Source of the DNA: Pelomyxa schiedti | Lineage: Eukaryota > Evosea > Pelobiontida > Pelomyxidae | Length of the DNA: 64,000 bases | Assembly (NCBI GenBank): GCA_020536535.1 | Contig: JAHLWZ010000187.1 | Coordinates: forward strand, 187,089-251,088 | Direction: 5' to 3' | Shown here: positions 24,262 to 37,598 of the stretch, in pieces | Layout of the letters: each line of letters starts with the position of its first letter | Numbering within the stretch: position 1 is the stretch's first letter | Position numbers and translations under genes: made by a program | The notes under the pieces: model-generated | Told to the model about the DNA's origin: nothing | Databases searched by the model: none | What the model saw: only the letters and a program-made list of their open reading frames with translations

Positions 24262-24462
24262 CCTGAGAATTAAGAAGTAATTAGACATAGAAAAATGCTT
24301 GACTTTATTCCCCAATTACAATGGCCACCTTTTACATTTGGTTCCTTTTTGGAGCCAAAAAGGGAAAACAGATACAACAGAAAACGGTATTTTGGTGTTT
24401 CCTCATAAAATAATTTTGTTAGGTTTTCCGTCACTTTTGTTTGTACAAATGGAATGAGTGAC

Positions 24463-27400
24463 CTAGTCCTCCTCCCTCTTGCTGCTTGTGGACTCATGGT
24501 GCCGGTGTTTGTGGCTCGAGGAGTGTTTGGTTTCTTTGCTTTTTGTGTGTGAGTGAGAGTGGTTGTCCGGATCTTCTTCCAGAACTTCTTTGTTGTCTGT
24601 GGTGATGCCCACTGAAGGATTTTCAGGAGGCGGCTCCTCTAGAAGTTCTTCAGGCGGTTCGATTTTGGGGGTTTGTGCTTGCTGCAGTGGTGATGTTCTG
24701 TTCGAGCGGCGTTTCGGGTGGTGCGTGTGGTGCTGCTTTTGGCCGCGGGACAGAGTAAGATTCATTTCGGAAACTGACTTCCTCAACTGTGCTGGTACAA
24801 TGACTTCGGACCGTGAGTGGTGGTGATGCTTCTTGTGGTGGTGTGGCTGCTTGAGGGTGCCTGAATCATCGCGGTTGCTGTCGTTCTCGGTGCTCAATGG
24901 TTGGTCGTCCTTGCTATTTTCTGCTTGGTCATCTTTGATACTTTCTGCTTGGTCGTCTGGTACTCCCATCTCTTTTTCGATTATGCTGAAGTTACTCTTT
25001 GGTCTTTCTTCTTGAGCCCGGGGTAAGGGCTCTTCTTTCTCGTCATGTGGGAGAGGAGAGTCTCTACTTAAGTCATTACTGTGGGTTTCCACCAATAAAT
25101 CGCCTCCAGGGTGATTGTCATCAAATGGGGGAGGCCCTATATAATCGTCTGGGGGAGGCCCAATGAAATCTGAAGGCGGGCCAATTGAATCCAATTCGTC
25201 AATGGCACTAGGGTTCCTTAAATTGACAAAGGAATGAAAGCGATAATGGGATTCGAGTTCAGAGACGAAGGGAGAACCAGTGGACGATCTGTATTCCCCC
25301 ACATCGCTCAAATTTCCGGGAGTTTGACGGTGTACATCCTGTGGCGTATCATCAGAAGAACTGTCATAGTCGTCATCGGAATTAATCTCATGTGCAGGAA
25401 CATTGTGTCGGATTGGAAGCTTGTCACTTGTGGTGCTGGAGAGATCAAGAGTAAGTGGGCCTGAGGTATTAAGCGTTGAACTTCGTATAACTGTGGGAGC
25501 AAAATAAACCGTGGCTGGGGTAAACTCCACTGGATTGGGGGATTTAATATCTTGAGGTAGTGATGCGGTTGGTGTGGTTGTGCCTGTAGCTGTGGCTGTG
25601 GTAGTTGGAGGATGAAAGCGATTGGTTGGACGGGTATGCCTGTATATTGGAAAAGAATGCAGAATCGTTTGCTTTGTGGGAAGTGCAGATGCTGTTGGGG
25701 GTGGTACACTTCCGAGCGTTGGTGAAGTTGCTTCAACTTCAGGGAGTGATGTTGGGGGAGGGATTGGTGCCGTAACCGATTTGGATACGGCGGAAAGGAT
25801 TTCTGCTATTGGAGGTGCTGCAACAAGGGCGGAGCTGTGTGACGAAGGAGATGAGGATGGAGATGGGTGTTTATTCACCATGGAGTAGTATTTTTGTTCC
25901 AGTCCAACTATGGAGGAATGCTCGGGCTCTCTTTTAGGCAATACATGGCTTAACATGCGCTTCCGTAATAAACGAATGGCTTCTACGCGTACGTTACATG
26001 TGCACATAAGGAATGCAGCCATACCACAAAAACACTCCGTTGTATTGACATTACTTTTGGCAGAGCATTCAAGATACTGAGCATGATGAGAACGGGAAAT
26101 ATTGAGCCCTTGAATACTTTGCTTGTGGGGCATATCAATCTTATTACAAACAATCAAAACTAGTATAATATTAGATTACACTGGAAACCCAGATTACATA
26201 CTTGGCACACCATCAGTGCGCATGATTCTTATAGTTTTTACAATTTGTGGTACAGTATCAAATGAAGAAGCATTATCAACTGCATAAACTACAATTACAA
26301 CATGTGCAGAAGCGAGTCGCTCAGCTGCTACAGCATCAAACTAAGTAAGATTTTTTAGGGGGGGAAAAAAAAAGGTACTATGAAGACCTTATCAAACTCG
26401 TTTATAACGAGGGAGCATTCAATTCCATCAACGTTCAATTTCCTCTGGGAAACGTAAAAAAATTGAAACTGTGTTGTATGATAACCTTCAATGGGAAAAA
26501 GAACCCGTCATCCAATTGGAATGCCTATAGAAGGGAATAATGTAATTGAGACAATCTGTTAGAGTTACCTTCTGAATGAGATATGTCTTTCCAGAGGACA
26601 TAACTCCACAAACTACAATGTTTGCAACTACAAGTGTTGGAGATTGCATAAAACTCCTAGATATACCTCGAATAGAAGAGTATCTCCCTAAAGCTGGTGC
26701 TCTTGGCATATCTACATCAGTTCCACAGTCAACAACATGTTGGGGAAGTGATGGCGCTTCAAAAGGAGCCCACTGCCCAGTAGGAAGTGCCATCCACCTT
26801 GGAGTACCATGGTCATGTATTTTAGGGGACCACCAATCCTTTGTTAGAAAGAGTTGAATTGTCTCAGGCCTGTAATGTATAAGAATGATATAGAGTGAAA
26901 AGTTGAGAGGGATTACATTAATAAATTCAATTTTCCTTCAGACACAAATTCAATCCTTGCTGGATATGCAAAGTTCTTTTTTAAATCGTTTGGCACGAAT
27001 TTCGCCTCACTGGATTCAGATAATTTACTCTTCACTAGGGAAGGATGCGAGTCAATTACAGCATTGATAGGCATTATTTACATGGATGTAATACGGAACT
27101 GGATAATACAGGAGGATTGGGTGCTGATATAGTCAGAGGATTTATGTGTGGCTTTGGTTTCTCCACAAAAGACTTCATGGAGAAGATTTTCAATTCAGGT
27201 AAAGAGTCCTGTTTTTTTGGTCTGCCAAATGGATTTGCCTCTACAGGGTATTTCTTCCCTTTTCTTTGGAATTCTCTGTAGGAGACTTTACAAACACGTC
27301 AGCCAAAAGGTGTCAAAGAAAAAAACGTACCTGATAAAAGAAGGTCAGCCATTTGAGAGGGTGCATACAGTGGTACAAACCATGAGTGAGTCCTGCAGGA

Positions 27401-29716
27401 AGTTATCAAATGGGTGCCACAGAAACACTATTGGAGGGTGTGAAACCTTCTTGCCATTTCACTGAAAAATAACTTTGCATCAGGGGCTTCACTTGATTGA
27501 ACGTGAGCAGCATAAATTTTTACTCTCCACGACCGAAGGATGTGGAGTTCTTTTTGCCACGATATTTGTTGTGTTGTATATGAAGGTGGATGTGGATGAG
27601 AATCACCCACAACAATCAGAATTTTCTTAGCTGAATCTGAGGACATGTGAATAAGAAAAAAATTAGTCCTGATTACTTCTCCATGAAAGTTTTGTGGCTT
27701 CCCGTAACATCAACTCATAACTGTGAGATTGAGAAGGGTACAAAAGGAGAAAACTCATACGCTTCAGAGATATCACCACCAGAGGTTGGCTCAACAGAGT
27801 GCAGAAAGGCACTCATTGATGGCACACTTTGCCCAAAGTCGTGTGTTTTCACAACATACAGCTTGTAATCACCTGGTACAAAGTAAGTGCCTAGGTGACT
27901 CTGTATGGAATTGGAAAGGAATACAATAATCTCCATGAACAAGCAGAGCAATTCTATGTTGAGGGTGAGTGCATTCAGTAAAAGTGGCTCACATACCTTA
28001 AACATGGAATATCATTGAGCAAACGTGTAGCAACTCCTTCAAAACAAACTCGCAACGCTTTCCAGTAAGACAGCATGGATTCTGAATTATTTCAGAGAAG
28101 AAAAGGATGAAGTTGGGGGAAAACCAGTAGTATCAATACTTATTGCGAGGTCTATTTGAGTTGTATCTTTTTTTTCTCTTTTTGGACCTCTCCTGTTACA
28201 AAATTAATCCGTGAAAAAAAAACAAAATGATCAACCAAGCAAAGTTCCGCATATCACTCTCACTGTTGGAACCACTATCCTCACTGGAGGTATCCTCACA
28301 GCTCGATTTATCACTTTGGCTATCGCTGCTACTGGCAGGACTCTCAGCTTCACTTTCGCTGCTAGAGGCAAGGAGAGGTATCTTGTTTTTTACCTTGTGG
28401 CTTGTGCTCTTGGATTTGTGAAGGCTAACAACAGGTAGGGTTGTTGTGGAATTGGAAGATCGAGACCTTCTCCTCATTCCGAAGTATCCAGAAAAATTTC
28501 TATTAGCAGTTGATGTAGAAGCAGTGGTACTCGAAGTTGCTTTTAAGTTAGCTGGTGGATTGGATAGAGGTGCACTAGCTGTTGGTGCAGACGTGGATGC
28601 GGTTGTGGTTGCAGTTGTGGTTGTAGTAGTTGTTGAGGTGGTTGTGGTGGTCGTGGTTGTGGGAACAGCCAAAGCTGGTGCAGCTTGGGTTTCAGAATCG
28701 TTGGGCTTTTCTGTAATAGGATGTACCTCATCCAGAGGATGTTCGTTGGGCTTTTCCCTTGGTTTCTCAACATCCTCTGTCCCTGCATCCTTGTGCTTAC
28801 TTTTATGTCCTAGAAAAGAGTCGCGTGCCATATCCGAGTGTGATGAAGAGTGCATGTGTCTGCTGACAGAATGTCTTGTCATAGTGGAAATTTTTTCTGT
28901 TGTCTTTCCTTTTGCATCAGCTTTTGCAGCTTCAACGTCAAAGTCATCAAGCCGTTCAATGCCAACATTTTCGTCATCGTTTTTGTGGTGCTTGGGCTTC
29001 CTTAGTGATAGCCATCGCACCTTAGTCCTTTTCTTGTGAGGTTTGTCCTCGTCGCTCAGCGCCCCGCTCCCAACCTCCAGGCCCTCGCCATCGCTAACCG
29101 CAGTCTTCGGCTTCCTTCTACTCACAGCGCCAACTAGTTTGGCAGCTCTGCTCGCCACGCCGCCTCCCTGCTTCCCGCCGTCGCTGTCTCCGCCATCGCC
29201 ACTCGCTGCCATTGTGACAGGAGTGCCCAGGCTGCTAGGCGTCATCGCCTCTTTCATGCCGCCAACGCTGGCAGGGATGTACGACGTCTCGGCGGTGTCG
29301 GCCGACGAAGAGCGGGAGGCAGAGCCCAGCGAGGTGGCGCGGACCACACTGTGCAGGAACGCGAGTGGCTTCATCGTGCTCTTGCCGGCCTTGGCGGACT
29401 CGGCCTCACCGGCGCCCTCCCGAAACGAAGATTCTCGTTTCGCACCGCTCAAGCTGGCGCCGCCGACTGCAGGAGGGGCGATTATGGGTGGCGTGGCTGG
29501 AACCGACGTAGTTGTAGTAGTGGCAGATGGTACGGCGGATGAAGGCTGAGTCGAAGATGAGGTAGATGTGGAGTCGCATTGTGACGACGGCTGAGATGCA
29601 GATTCCGCAGCCGGCGCTTTCGTGTCTGCCGTTATTGTTTCGTGTGAAGTGTGCTTACGTTTGCTGTACTTGGCGCGTGGTGACGACGATGAAGATCTAG
29701 ATTTGGACGGCTTCAT
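24463..29716 (-). CDS. von Willebrand A domain fused to Ras-like GTPase
   Basis: A single minus-strand gene with about eleven exons. The first, about 500 residues, is Ser/Thr/Lys-rich. Splicing at 28247 enters a vWA domain: DLAISIDTTESMLSYW (MIDAS DxTxS), YKLYVVKTHDF, VEPTSGGDISEAYELM, SAKKILIVVGDSHPHPP, then THSWFVPLYAPSQMADLL. A linker leads through PETIQLFLTKDWWSP into a Ras-like domain: VVCGVMSSGKTYL (P-loop), VVIVVYAVDNASSF, MIVCNKIDMP (NKxD) and YLECSAK. Switch II lacks DTAG and reads INEFDKFDA. A Pro/Ser/His-rich tail of about 450 residues ends RREED, without a prenylation motif. Splice phases agree at each junction checked. A short upstream in-frame ATG at 29797 is an alternative start. 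Confidence 0.75.
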
Positions 29717-29906
29717 CTCCCCCAAATCGTTTTCTTTTTCGCTATGAAAAGTTTCGTTTTTCGAAAAAAAAAACCGAACAAACGGGCCAAGAAACATCAC
29801 TATGAGATTGATTGCAAGTAATTAAGGTAGTGTGTTGGTAACAAGTGGTTGACAAAACACACTCGTAATCTTTTGTTTTGTTTCTGTGAGTGCCAGGAGA
29901 TCTATC

Positions 29907-31240
29907 TCAGTTTGCAGTCTTGGATAACCTGTTGGATGGATCTGTGGCCAGTGGTCGTGGTTGTAGCATTGGGCCTGCCGCTGGTCGGTTTCCCGGTTTC
30001 AACAAACGAAGTAGAACCGGGGCGGTGTAAACCAGGGTGAAAGTACAAATTCCCACAACTACGAAATAGTATATATCACGATGGTGAGAATGAGGGGAGG
30101 CGTACGTAGCATGTAGACCACTGCGAGGTATCCAGATAGACATTTAGAAGAGACTCTGAATGTTGAATAAGAACGTAAGTAAGCTTGGTTTATGAATGGG
30201 GGAAAAAAAATGCCCACGGGAACGGAAGGATGTCTAACAACCACGCCAGAAAGATGCCGGCGCCCACGAAGGCACACACAGCAGTTCGTGTTGGAATGGT
30301 ACTTCCTGCCAAACACGTCACAGGGAAAAAAAGCAGGGAGTCAGTGGCAGGTATGGTAATACTCACGTTGTATGAACTTGTTGGGGTTCGTCGGCCTCAG
30401 CCCACCGTGCAACATGAAGAAAAAGATGGAAACTTGTGATTTCATGGGTTTTCTCACCACCNNNNNNNNNNNNNNNNNNNNNNNNNNNNNNNNNNNNNNN
30501 NNNNNNNNNNNNNNNNNNNNNNNNNNNNNNNNNNNNNNNNNNNNNNNNNNNNNNNNNNNNNGAGTCGTGACCGTGAGGGCATGCATACTGTGCGACACAT
30601 TCTATTTGAGACAGAGAGGTTCACTGACCCGGGGCGACCAGAAAACATAGCATTAAACACTCGAGGAATAATACTGCCCAGGTACGAGGAAGTATTCACA
30701 TTCCTTGACAAGTTATCTTGATTCGAATCCGTCAGCCACAGAGACAACAGAGCCTATTACAATTGTAGAGAGATATTAGAACAGAATGATAGGGAGAGAA
30801 TACCTTTTTCTTGCTGTCAGAAGAGAAGAACTGAACTGAACTTGCTGCTGAAATTGCTCTGCCCTCAGAGAACTCCACACACCACAACCCACTGAAGCAT
30901 TGTAGTTTAATAACGTGCCAAGCAAGAACAAGGAGCTCTGACAGTGGATACGATGATGCTTCCCATGCTAAAATCACGCCATTTTTATTGGAAATCCTCA
31001 ATATATTATGCCCGGCATCATCGCCCGGTTTCATCAAATTGGAGAAGTGATTTGTCTTGTGATTGTGAAGGTTAATGCTGAGAGAGCAATACATTGGTGG
31101 TTAATGCTGAGACTATTACATTAAGGAGTTGCTGTGTTGGACTTACGTCGGTTGGCAGAGAAAGAGTTTGGCTCCTTCCAATCTCTTTTTGTGTTTGAGC
31201 TTATTTAGATCTTTAGATTTTGTGAAATTTCATTCCACCT
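29907..31240 (-). CDS. Probable multi-pass membrane protein, interrupted by assembly gap
   Basis: The 3' part is supported. Exons from about 30440 down to 29907 join in phase to HGGLRPTNPNKFIQR, then a span (AVCAFVGAGIFLAWLLDI), then a second span (YLAVVYMLLVGICTFTLVY), ending NRLSKTAN. The CT|GT donor near 30090 and TAG acceptor near 30050 are the only pair that keep the second span open. On the far side of the N run, minus-strand frames at 30566-30750 and 30732-31094 (including NKNGVILAWEASSYPLSELL) may be its N-terminal, possibly extracellular, exons. That link cannot be shown because sequence is missing. Family not recognised. Confidence 0.45.
30462..30561. other. Assembly gap of 100 N
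   Basis: Exactly 100 undefined bases, the usual placeholder for a scaffold join of unknown size. It falls inside the probable membrane-protein gene. Confidence 0.99.
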
Positions 31241-31400
31241 TACAACTGTGCAGGGGAGTGACGTAAACAACGGTCCAGTTGCAAAACGAATTGTATTTTC
31301 TGTGTTAATAAGCCTGCGGTTTGGCATTTCGCTCATTTTTTCCTACATTTTGTTTCGTGTGAGATCGCAAAGCATACAATACAACAAACATCGCCTTCAC

Positions 31401-33493
31401 ATGCAAACAACAGCAATGATGCAGTGGTTGTTGAACGAGGCGGTTTTACGAGTCGCGGTTTACGTGGCGTTGAGGCTTGCTATTTACGCGGTGGCGTGGT
31501 GGGTTGTGATGGCCTCGATGTTCCTCGTTCTTGGAGCCGCAAGGTTTGTGGTCGCGGTCATTTGTTCTTTTTTCTTACGATTTTTTCCTCTATTGAACAC
31601 AGTCGGTTTGGAGTCATTAAATCCATGAGGCCTACGCTTGATCTGACCGTCTTCAGAAGGAGTCACTCCGCCGTTGCGGTATTAATTACTTCCGTTTTGC
31701 TTGTTGTTTGTCTATTTCTACTAAGTAAACAACTTGGACTTCTTCTCTTTCGTCCGTGTTGTTTGGGTGTTCTTGTCTGCTCAGATAGAGCTAACAACAA
31801 CCTTTTTCTAACACACAGGACTGGGCCATGTTTATCGAAGAGTTGACCAGGTTCACCTACTCAACGGTTCTCGCAATATCACAAATTGCAGTTGGGAGGC
31901 GAGACCGCGCCGACTTCGAGGAGTGGCGCATGGAAATTTGGGAGACGTTGCTACAGAACGCACTCAGCCACTTGGGGCTCGCTGACGAGAACTGGCCTGG
32001 TACCTCTACTTACGACGATGCCGATGTCTACCCTGGCTCATCATCATGGTGGTCGCCATCCTCCTGGCGATGGCTTGATCTAAAGGAGCTCTTGTGGGAC
32101 GTTGGGCGCATGGTTGAGTCGCTGGTCACATGCCTCACTCTTCTTGTTCCTTGCGCTTTCTTGGTGACCTTCCTTCTGATCGTCGGCACGGGATACGTCG
32201 TTTATCTTGCTGCAATGGAGCTTGTGGATATGTACCACCTCGGACGAGCTTATATTTCGCTGCTATCATCGTGGATTTCTTATGTTTACTCCGATGTGCG
32301 GAAGTCAGCATTGGATGTACGAGCGGACGTGGGCGCTGCAATGCATTGGGCGCATGGCTGCCGCGGTTATCCAACATTTCCTTTCAGTCCTTCGACCTCT
32401 CCACAATAATCCCGATGAACAACAACAGTACCAACTGTCTCTGATCCCATTTCAACGGTCATCAACTTCTGAGGGAAGTTACTATCATCAGCAAGACCAC
32501 GACCAAGACCATCTTATACCCCCATACAATCCTGATGAACCATCTCCACCAACAACACCCGAGGGAATTCACGTGCTGCTGTTTCGGGCGGAACTCGCAA
32601 TAGTTGCTTCGGTATTCGACTGGAGGAGGCGTCATGCACAGTTTTGTGAGGAATTCTCACTGCCTGCCTCTAGATTCTGGTCAAGTAGGCCCAGATCTGG
32701 TGCTCATTCCAGTGGCGTGAATTGTCGTTCTTCCTCGCCCTCATCTTCGTCCCCATCCCCATCTACATCAACACAGCTGACAACACCGGTTCCAGCTGCA
32801 CCAAGGGCAATACCAACAGCAATCAGCGCCAGCAATGCGCAACAGCTATCATCTTCAACACAGTCACCGTCAGTTGGAGTGCTGGTGGTTCCAGGAGCCT
32901 GCATAACGCCGTCGCCGGCACCCGCGCCAACCACCAGCACACCCAGCATTCAAGCCGGTGCAGTAGTTGCCCCCAAACTCTCACCCACATCATCTCTTTC
33001 GACCTCAACGGCAGGAATGCCAACAACCCCAAGACCCACAGACAAGACATCATTGGGAGCACCGGCACCAACAACACCAGCCCCAGCACTCCAACCAATT
33101 CCACCGAAATCACCTCTGCTTCCCCCATCGGTGGCATCAACCCCAACAGCAACAACTACATCAGGAGCAGTTCGAGCGGCAATGAAACCAACAGCCCCAG
33201 TAAACAAGAGGGTTAGAAGAATAATCCACTTCGTATCACGACCAGCTCCTCAAGGGACCCCAATACAAACCACAGCTGTTCCACCCACCCTTGCACCTCG
33301 AACGAGTACGAGTTCTACACCGAATGCGTCGTTTCCTAAGCCTTTGGAAAATACAATTCCACAGACAGTACGCCAAGTCCAAAAACTGGTAATTGCCTTT
33401 AATCTCCTTTCACTTCTTGTTGCACTAACATATTTTCAGGATAACAAACCGATCACCGAAGCCCTTGCTGCCGCCGGTGGTGGCGCCAACTGA
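31401..33493 (+). CDS. Membrane protein with long Pro/Thr/Ser-rich tail, family unknown
   Basis: Starts MQTTAMMQWLLNEA at 31401. The first span is near VAVYVALRLAIYAVAWWVVM; an intron joins SRFGVIKSMRPTLDL; a second intron (about 31680-31819) joins DWAMFIEELTRF. A large exon follows with another span (CLTLLVPCAFLVTFLLIVGTG). After about 32290 the open frame changes. The downstream frame, from LHNNPDEQQQYQ to 33493, is rich in Pro, Thr and Ser and ends after a last intron (KL|DNKPITEALAAAGGGAN). The frame change needs either a 22-base intron at about 32366-32387 or an indel. I do not recognise the family; the tail is presumably cytoplasmic. Confidence 0.5.
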
Positions 33494-34020
33494 TGATGAT
33501 GATCCCCTGTTGCGGGTACCGTCCCGGTGCTCTGGAGCACTTCGGTGTGTTTGCTGTTTGGTTGGTCACACTCCTCCCCAGCCCACTCTTGTGTCAGTCG
33601 GCCGTGGGGACCCGGGGTGCGGGCATTGGGACCGAGAGCCCACTCGGTTTCTTTGCCTGCACTCTGGTGCTCCCCTGTTGCTGACTCACGGGGGTGGGCC
33701 AGTGGGCATGGGGGGGGGTTTGTGGCTTTCCCGGCAACAACACATCAGCTGTCCACTGCCATTCATGCTTGTGATGTGGCATCAGCAGTTGTTGCTGTCT
33801 CTGCTGGTTATGGACACCCTAGTGGGTTGTTCAGAGCCACTGTTAATACAAAGCAAAGCACCTTTTGTAATTTTTTTCTTAGGGCATTTAGTTCACGCCA
33901 TCTGGTTTTGTGTGTTACCCAAATGGAAGAGAGTTGTGGAAGAATCGGAAAATTGTGTGCCATGAATAGGGTTTTTCTTTATCGTATGGCAACGAAGACA
34001 GTTTTTTTTTTCTGGGGGCA
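33494..34020. other. Intergenic region between convergent genes
   Basis: About 530 bases between the 3' ends of a plus-strand and a minus-strand gene. Plus-strand frames up to 186 codons exist but are Cys/Ser/His-rich without recognisable motifs and lack a convincing start. I call no gene. Confidence 0.4.
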
Positions 34021-37000
34021 TTATGAGGTGAGGAACTTTATCAAGGACCTGTCTTGTGAGACACTCCAAACGCCAAGTCTCTCGTAGTCACTGAGAGTGG
34101 CATCAATTTGTGGCTGGAGGAACCCCTTTCTGAGCAGTAAGGGCTGCACGTCAATCAGGTGTACGATCGGGTTGGCGTCCGCGTCGTCCATCGACACGTC
34201 GATTCCGCTGTTGATTTGTGGGGGTCGGTGTTGGAGGTAGAAGGTTTTGATAGTCTCGTAAATTTCGGATTTGTTGTCAAGTGGCCTGTGCGAGAATTAA
34301 GCTAAATGGCACTGCCGGTGAGATACATACTGGAATCGTTTTTCTTTTTCACGCTGAACTGTTGCTTTGGAAGAATTCAGAAGTCGGATGGCTTCTTCGA
34401 TGTCCTCTTGGGCAACTTCTGGTGACAGTCGTAGTCGTGCCTGAAGGGCGTCGTTATCCCAAAAAGGAGTGAAAATGTCAAATTAAAGTAAAATACATGT
34501 GCCAATGCCAGCCTCATTGTCCCAAGCAAAGTTCTGGCAGAGGTGTAGTAATATACATCTTGGGAGGCGTTGCCCACTTCCCCTTGTCTCACTTCAATAT
34601 ACTTATTAACAAGGTAGTCGGTCAGTTCTTTGGGAATCGTGGGGGTGATTAATTTGCACATGGCAATATAAGCACTTTGCGGTGAGGAAAAAAGGATACA
34701 ACCAAGAATGAGGGAGGAAAAAGGTTAGAAAAATGAAGAAGTGCTGTAATTACCAACAGTTATTTACCGCAGTGAGTCGGGTCCCACATAATGCTGTCCT
34801 GTTGGAGCACTTTTTTCCAGATGAACATGGGTAATGTGCTCGGCCAGTCTCCTGAGGGGTGTAAACTTTCGAGGCAATTTCAAAAATTACCTGTCGCTTT
34901 CTGGGTCTGGTTTATCCAAGGTAATAAAAAGTATATCAAATCTAGAAAGCAAGGCAGCCGGCATGTTGATATTGTTGGAAGGCGATTTCTTCAAGTCATA
35001 TCTTCCATAAGCAGGATTTGCTGCAGCTAAGACAGACGTGCGAGCATTAAGGTTGGTTGTTATTCCAGCCTGTAAACAGTGTTTAACTCACAGGAGAGTT
35101 GATGTTGAGCACCTTAGCGACAGACACAGTTTGTTGCTCCATAACCTCATGAATTGAAGTTCGATCTGTTTCACTCATTTTGTCAAACTAAACAGAGTGG
35201 AGGAGAAGTTAAAAAATGTTGGACTTTGTTGGGCATTACTTCATCAATACAACAGATTCCCATATCAGCCAAAACCAAAGAGCCACCCTCTTTTGGAATT
35301 CAATACATTTGCTGGTTTGAGTAGATAAGTTACCAAGTAAAAATTCGTTTGTGATAGGATCTTTCAGAACCGCAGCTGTAAGGCCCACTCCACTCGCACC
35401 CTTGCCTGTTCCCATATTAATGGATACGAGAGTCATTAAATAGTTACAAACCAGTAGTGTAAACAGCTCTTGGAGCTACATTTGCAACGTATTTCAGTAA
35501 CTGACTCTTAGCAACACCAGGGTCACCAATGATGATAACGTTAAGCTCTCCTTTGTAATATTATAACTGCAGTTCTTGGGGGAAAGAAATACCCCTAATT
35601 TTCATTCCATCTGGGAGGGTACGTGTGGGTGAACCAACCATCTGTAACAAAACAGCTTTTTTAATGTCGACATGCCCATAGATACCAGGAGCAATACTTG
35701 ATGCCAGTAATTCATACAATTCTGGTTTGGAGTACTCTGCGAAAAAAATATCACCCAGAGAATGAAATTGTGTAGTGTACTCTCGCTTAATGATCGAATT
35801 TCATCCTCAGTGTCAGGTGCAACAGCGATATTGGAAAAGCTTTTTTTCTGAACCTCCAGGGTTTGTGCATCAAGAAACGTATCAGCTGTCAAACTTTTTC
35901 CTCCTGCAAAAATTTACCAAAAGAAAAGTCTGAAATCAAGGGACAAACCAGAAGTTGAAGACGGAATGGGAAGAAATATCTGGAACAACAGTCACTAACA
36001 ATCGATGGATAGGAGGAAGGAAAACGCTCTCACCCCGGAAACAGTTATGATATCTCCAGGTGTGCAGAGTTGCGTCAATTCGCCTTGAAGAAGGACAGTT
36101 AAAGATCTGGGTGTCTGTCCAGTTGGTACATGTTCCATCTGATGCCAGAGAGGATTCGTTAAAAAACAAAAGTACCGTCACTCTAAACTCAACCATCTCT
36201 TGTATTTTTATTTCCTGAAATTTGGTGAACTTCGAGCCTCGTGTTTCCATAGTAAGTAATCCAGGGTGTGCATTTCCTTGGCAAGCCTTGGATGTGCATT
36301 TTGTCAAAGGAAGAAAGGAACGACCACGAATCTAGAGAAACATGAACGCCAATCAAAGGATTATTGAGCATGTGTATACCACTTGGAACACTTCCTGTTG
36401 GCACTGCTCGCATGTATACGTTGCGACTTTTAAAAATGGTTTTACCTTAGAGACAATTAAGAAAGAAAAGGGGAAGACTGGGTACTGACTTCATTCACAC
36501 GTGTAACTATGGCTTGTGTTTGTACCAGATGACCAAGTAGACCTGCTCTCAATTCACGAAGGGGAAGTGTGGGTGTTGAGCTACTCGGAATAAAATGTGC
36601 CTCACTTGTTTTGGGTTTGAAAAGATCTTGTGTAACAAGATGAACATACTATCTGCGAACTAGCTCCGAGGGGAACTGTTGTTTGACAGAAGCGTCAGCT
36701 CCTGTGGTGTCACTTGGTCCGAGGTTGTTTTGGGCCCGTACCATCCTAACAAAGAAAATGAATTACCCACAAGAGATGTAGACTCTACCTATGGGCTGTC
36801 AAAACATCGTGCACATCTTTTCTGGCTTTTGGAACAGGTAGATTTAACTCCAGTAGAATGTTGTCAAGAACCTCCTGGCACAAATGGAGGTATCTTTGTG
36901 TGTTGGATGCTATCTTTTCAGACAGTGTGTTATTGTCTGTATGCTAATAGGAAGAAAAACTGTAAGTAAAGATTGCAGATCAGAAAAAATTACAATAGAA

Positions 37001-37455
37001 ATCTCATCAAGGGGTATGCCAATAGAAATTCTCTCTCTTTCAGCCAGTTCTTTCTTAAGATGATGTTAATTTGGAAAAAGAGCTAGAGATCATGCACTTC
37101 ATACCACCATTTCCTTGAACTTAGGTACTTCAGTAAAAAATCTCCTCAGCTGATCTGGGAAAAACCTCGTTACCTTTTGTTGCGCATAGTATCCTACGCA
37201 GTAATAAAATGAAATGCAAGCGCGCAAACCTTTGTCCGCGTCGTAGCTCATCTCCACGCCTCTGCCGACATCCCCGCCAGCGCCTCTGCCTCGCCCCATT
37301 CCCCTACCTCTTCCTCGCGGCGCCCCAAATGCGCCCATTCCACCCGCGAAACGCGACCTCCCAAATGGGGTCGACGGAGCGCCAATGCTAGATCCCCCTT
37401 TAGAAAAAGCACCGCGCGATATGGTCCAGGGGTTGGAGGTACCGCCCCCACTCAT
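34021..37455 (-). CDS. MCM7: MCM7, replicative helicase subunit
   Basis: Subunit of the MCM2-7 helicase that unwinds DNA in S phase. The start exon (ATG at 37455) encodes a Gly/Arg-rich [12 protein letters not shown] tail not usual for MCM7. [21 protein letters not shown] plus [12 protein letters not shown] matches the MCM7 zinc-binding and OB-fold region, which distinguishes it from other MCMs. The AAA+ core has [16 protein letters not shown] (Walker A), [24 protein letters not shown]-type Walker B reconstructed across an intron, and LSRFD (arginine finger). The end, [20 protein letters not shown], matches the MCM7 winged-helix C-terminus. About fifteen short introns are present. The gene appears complete. 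Confidence 0.9.
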
Positions 37456-37598
37456 CTCGTGTTGTCTTTGGGTTTTTGTAGTATTATGCGAATAAAAAAC
37501 CAAATAATAAAGGCGAAGCAGAAATTGGCAGGAGCGCAGGGAATTGCTGCCAAACCACACTTTTAAACACGGGTAGTTTTATACACAAAGTTTTGGGG

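Noticed and set aside
27428-27646. In-frame TAG after MARRFHTLQ as a pseudogene sign in the vWA domain
   Set aside because: A 53-base GT..AG intron starting in that segment removes the stop and joins MARR to THSWFVPLYAP, as expected of the family.
28446-29039. Plus-strand 197-codon frame with a poly-Val stretch
   Set aside because: It is a shadow of the Thr-rich first exon of the vWA-GTPase gene on the minus strand.
30712-30740. tRNA-like T-arm text (GATTCGAATCC)
   Set aside because: No acceptor, D or anticodon stem can be formed with the flanking sequence.
33527-34087. Plus-strand 186-codon frame
   Set aside because: No recognisable domain, overlaps the MCM7 3' exon, and the composition is like non-coding Cys/Ser/His-rich reading.
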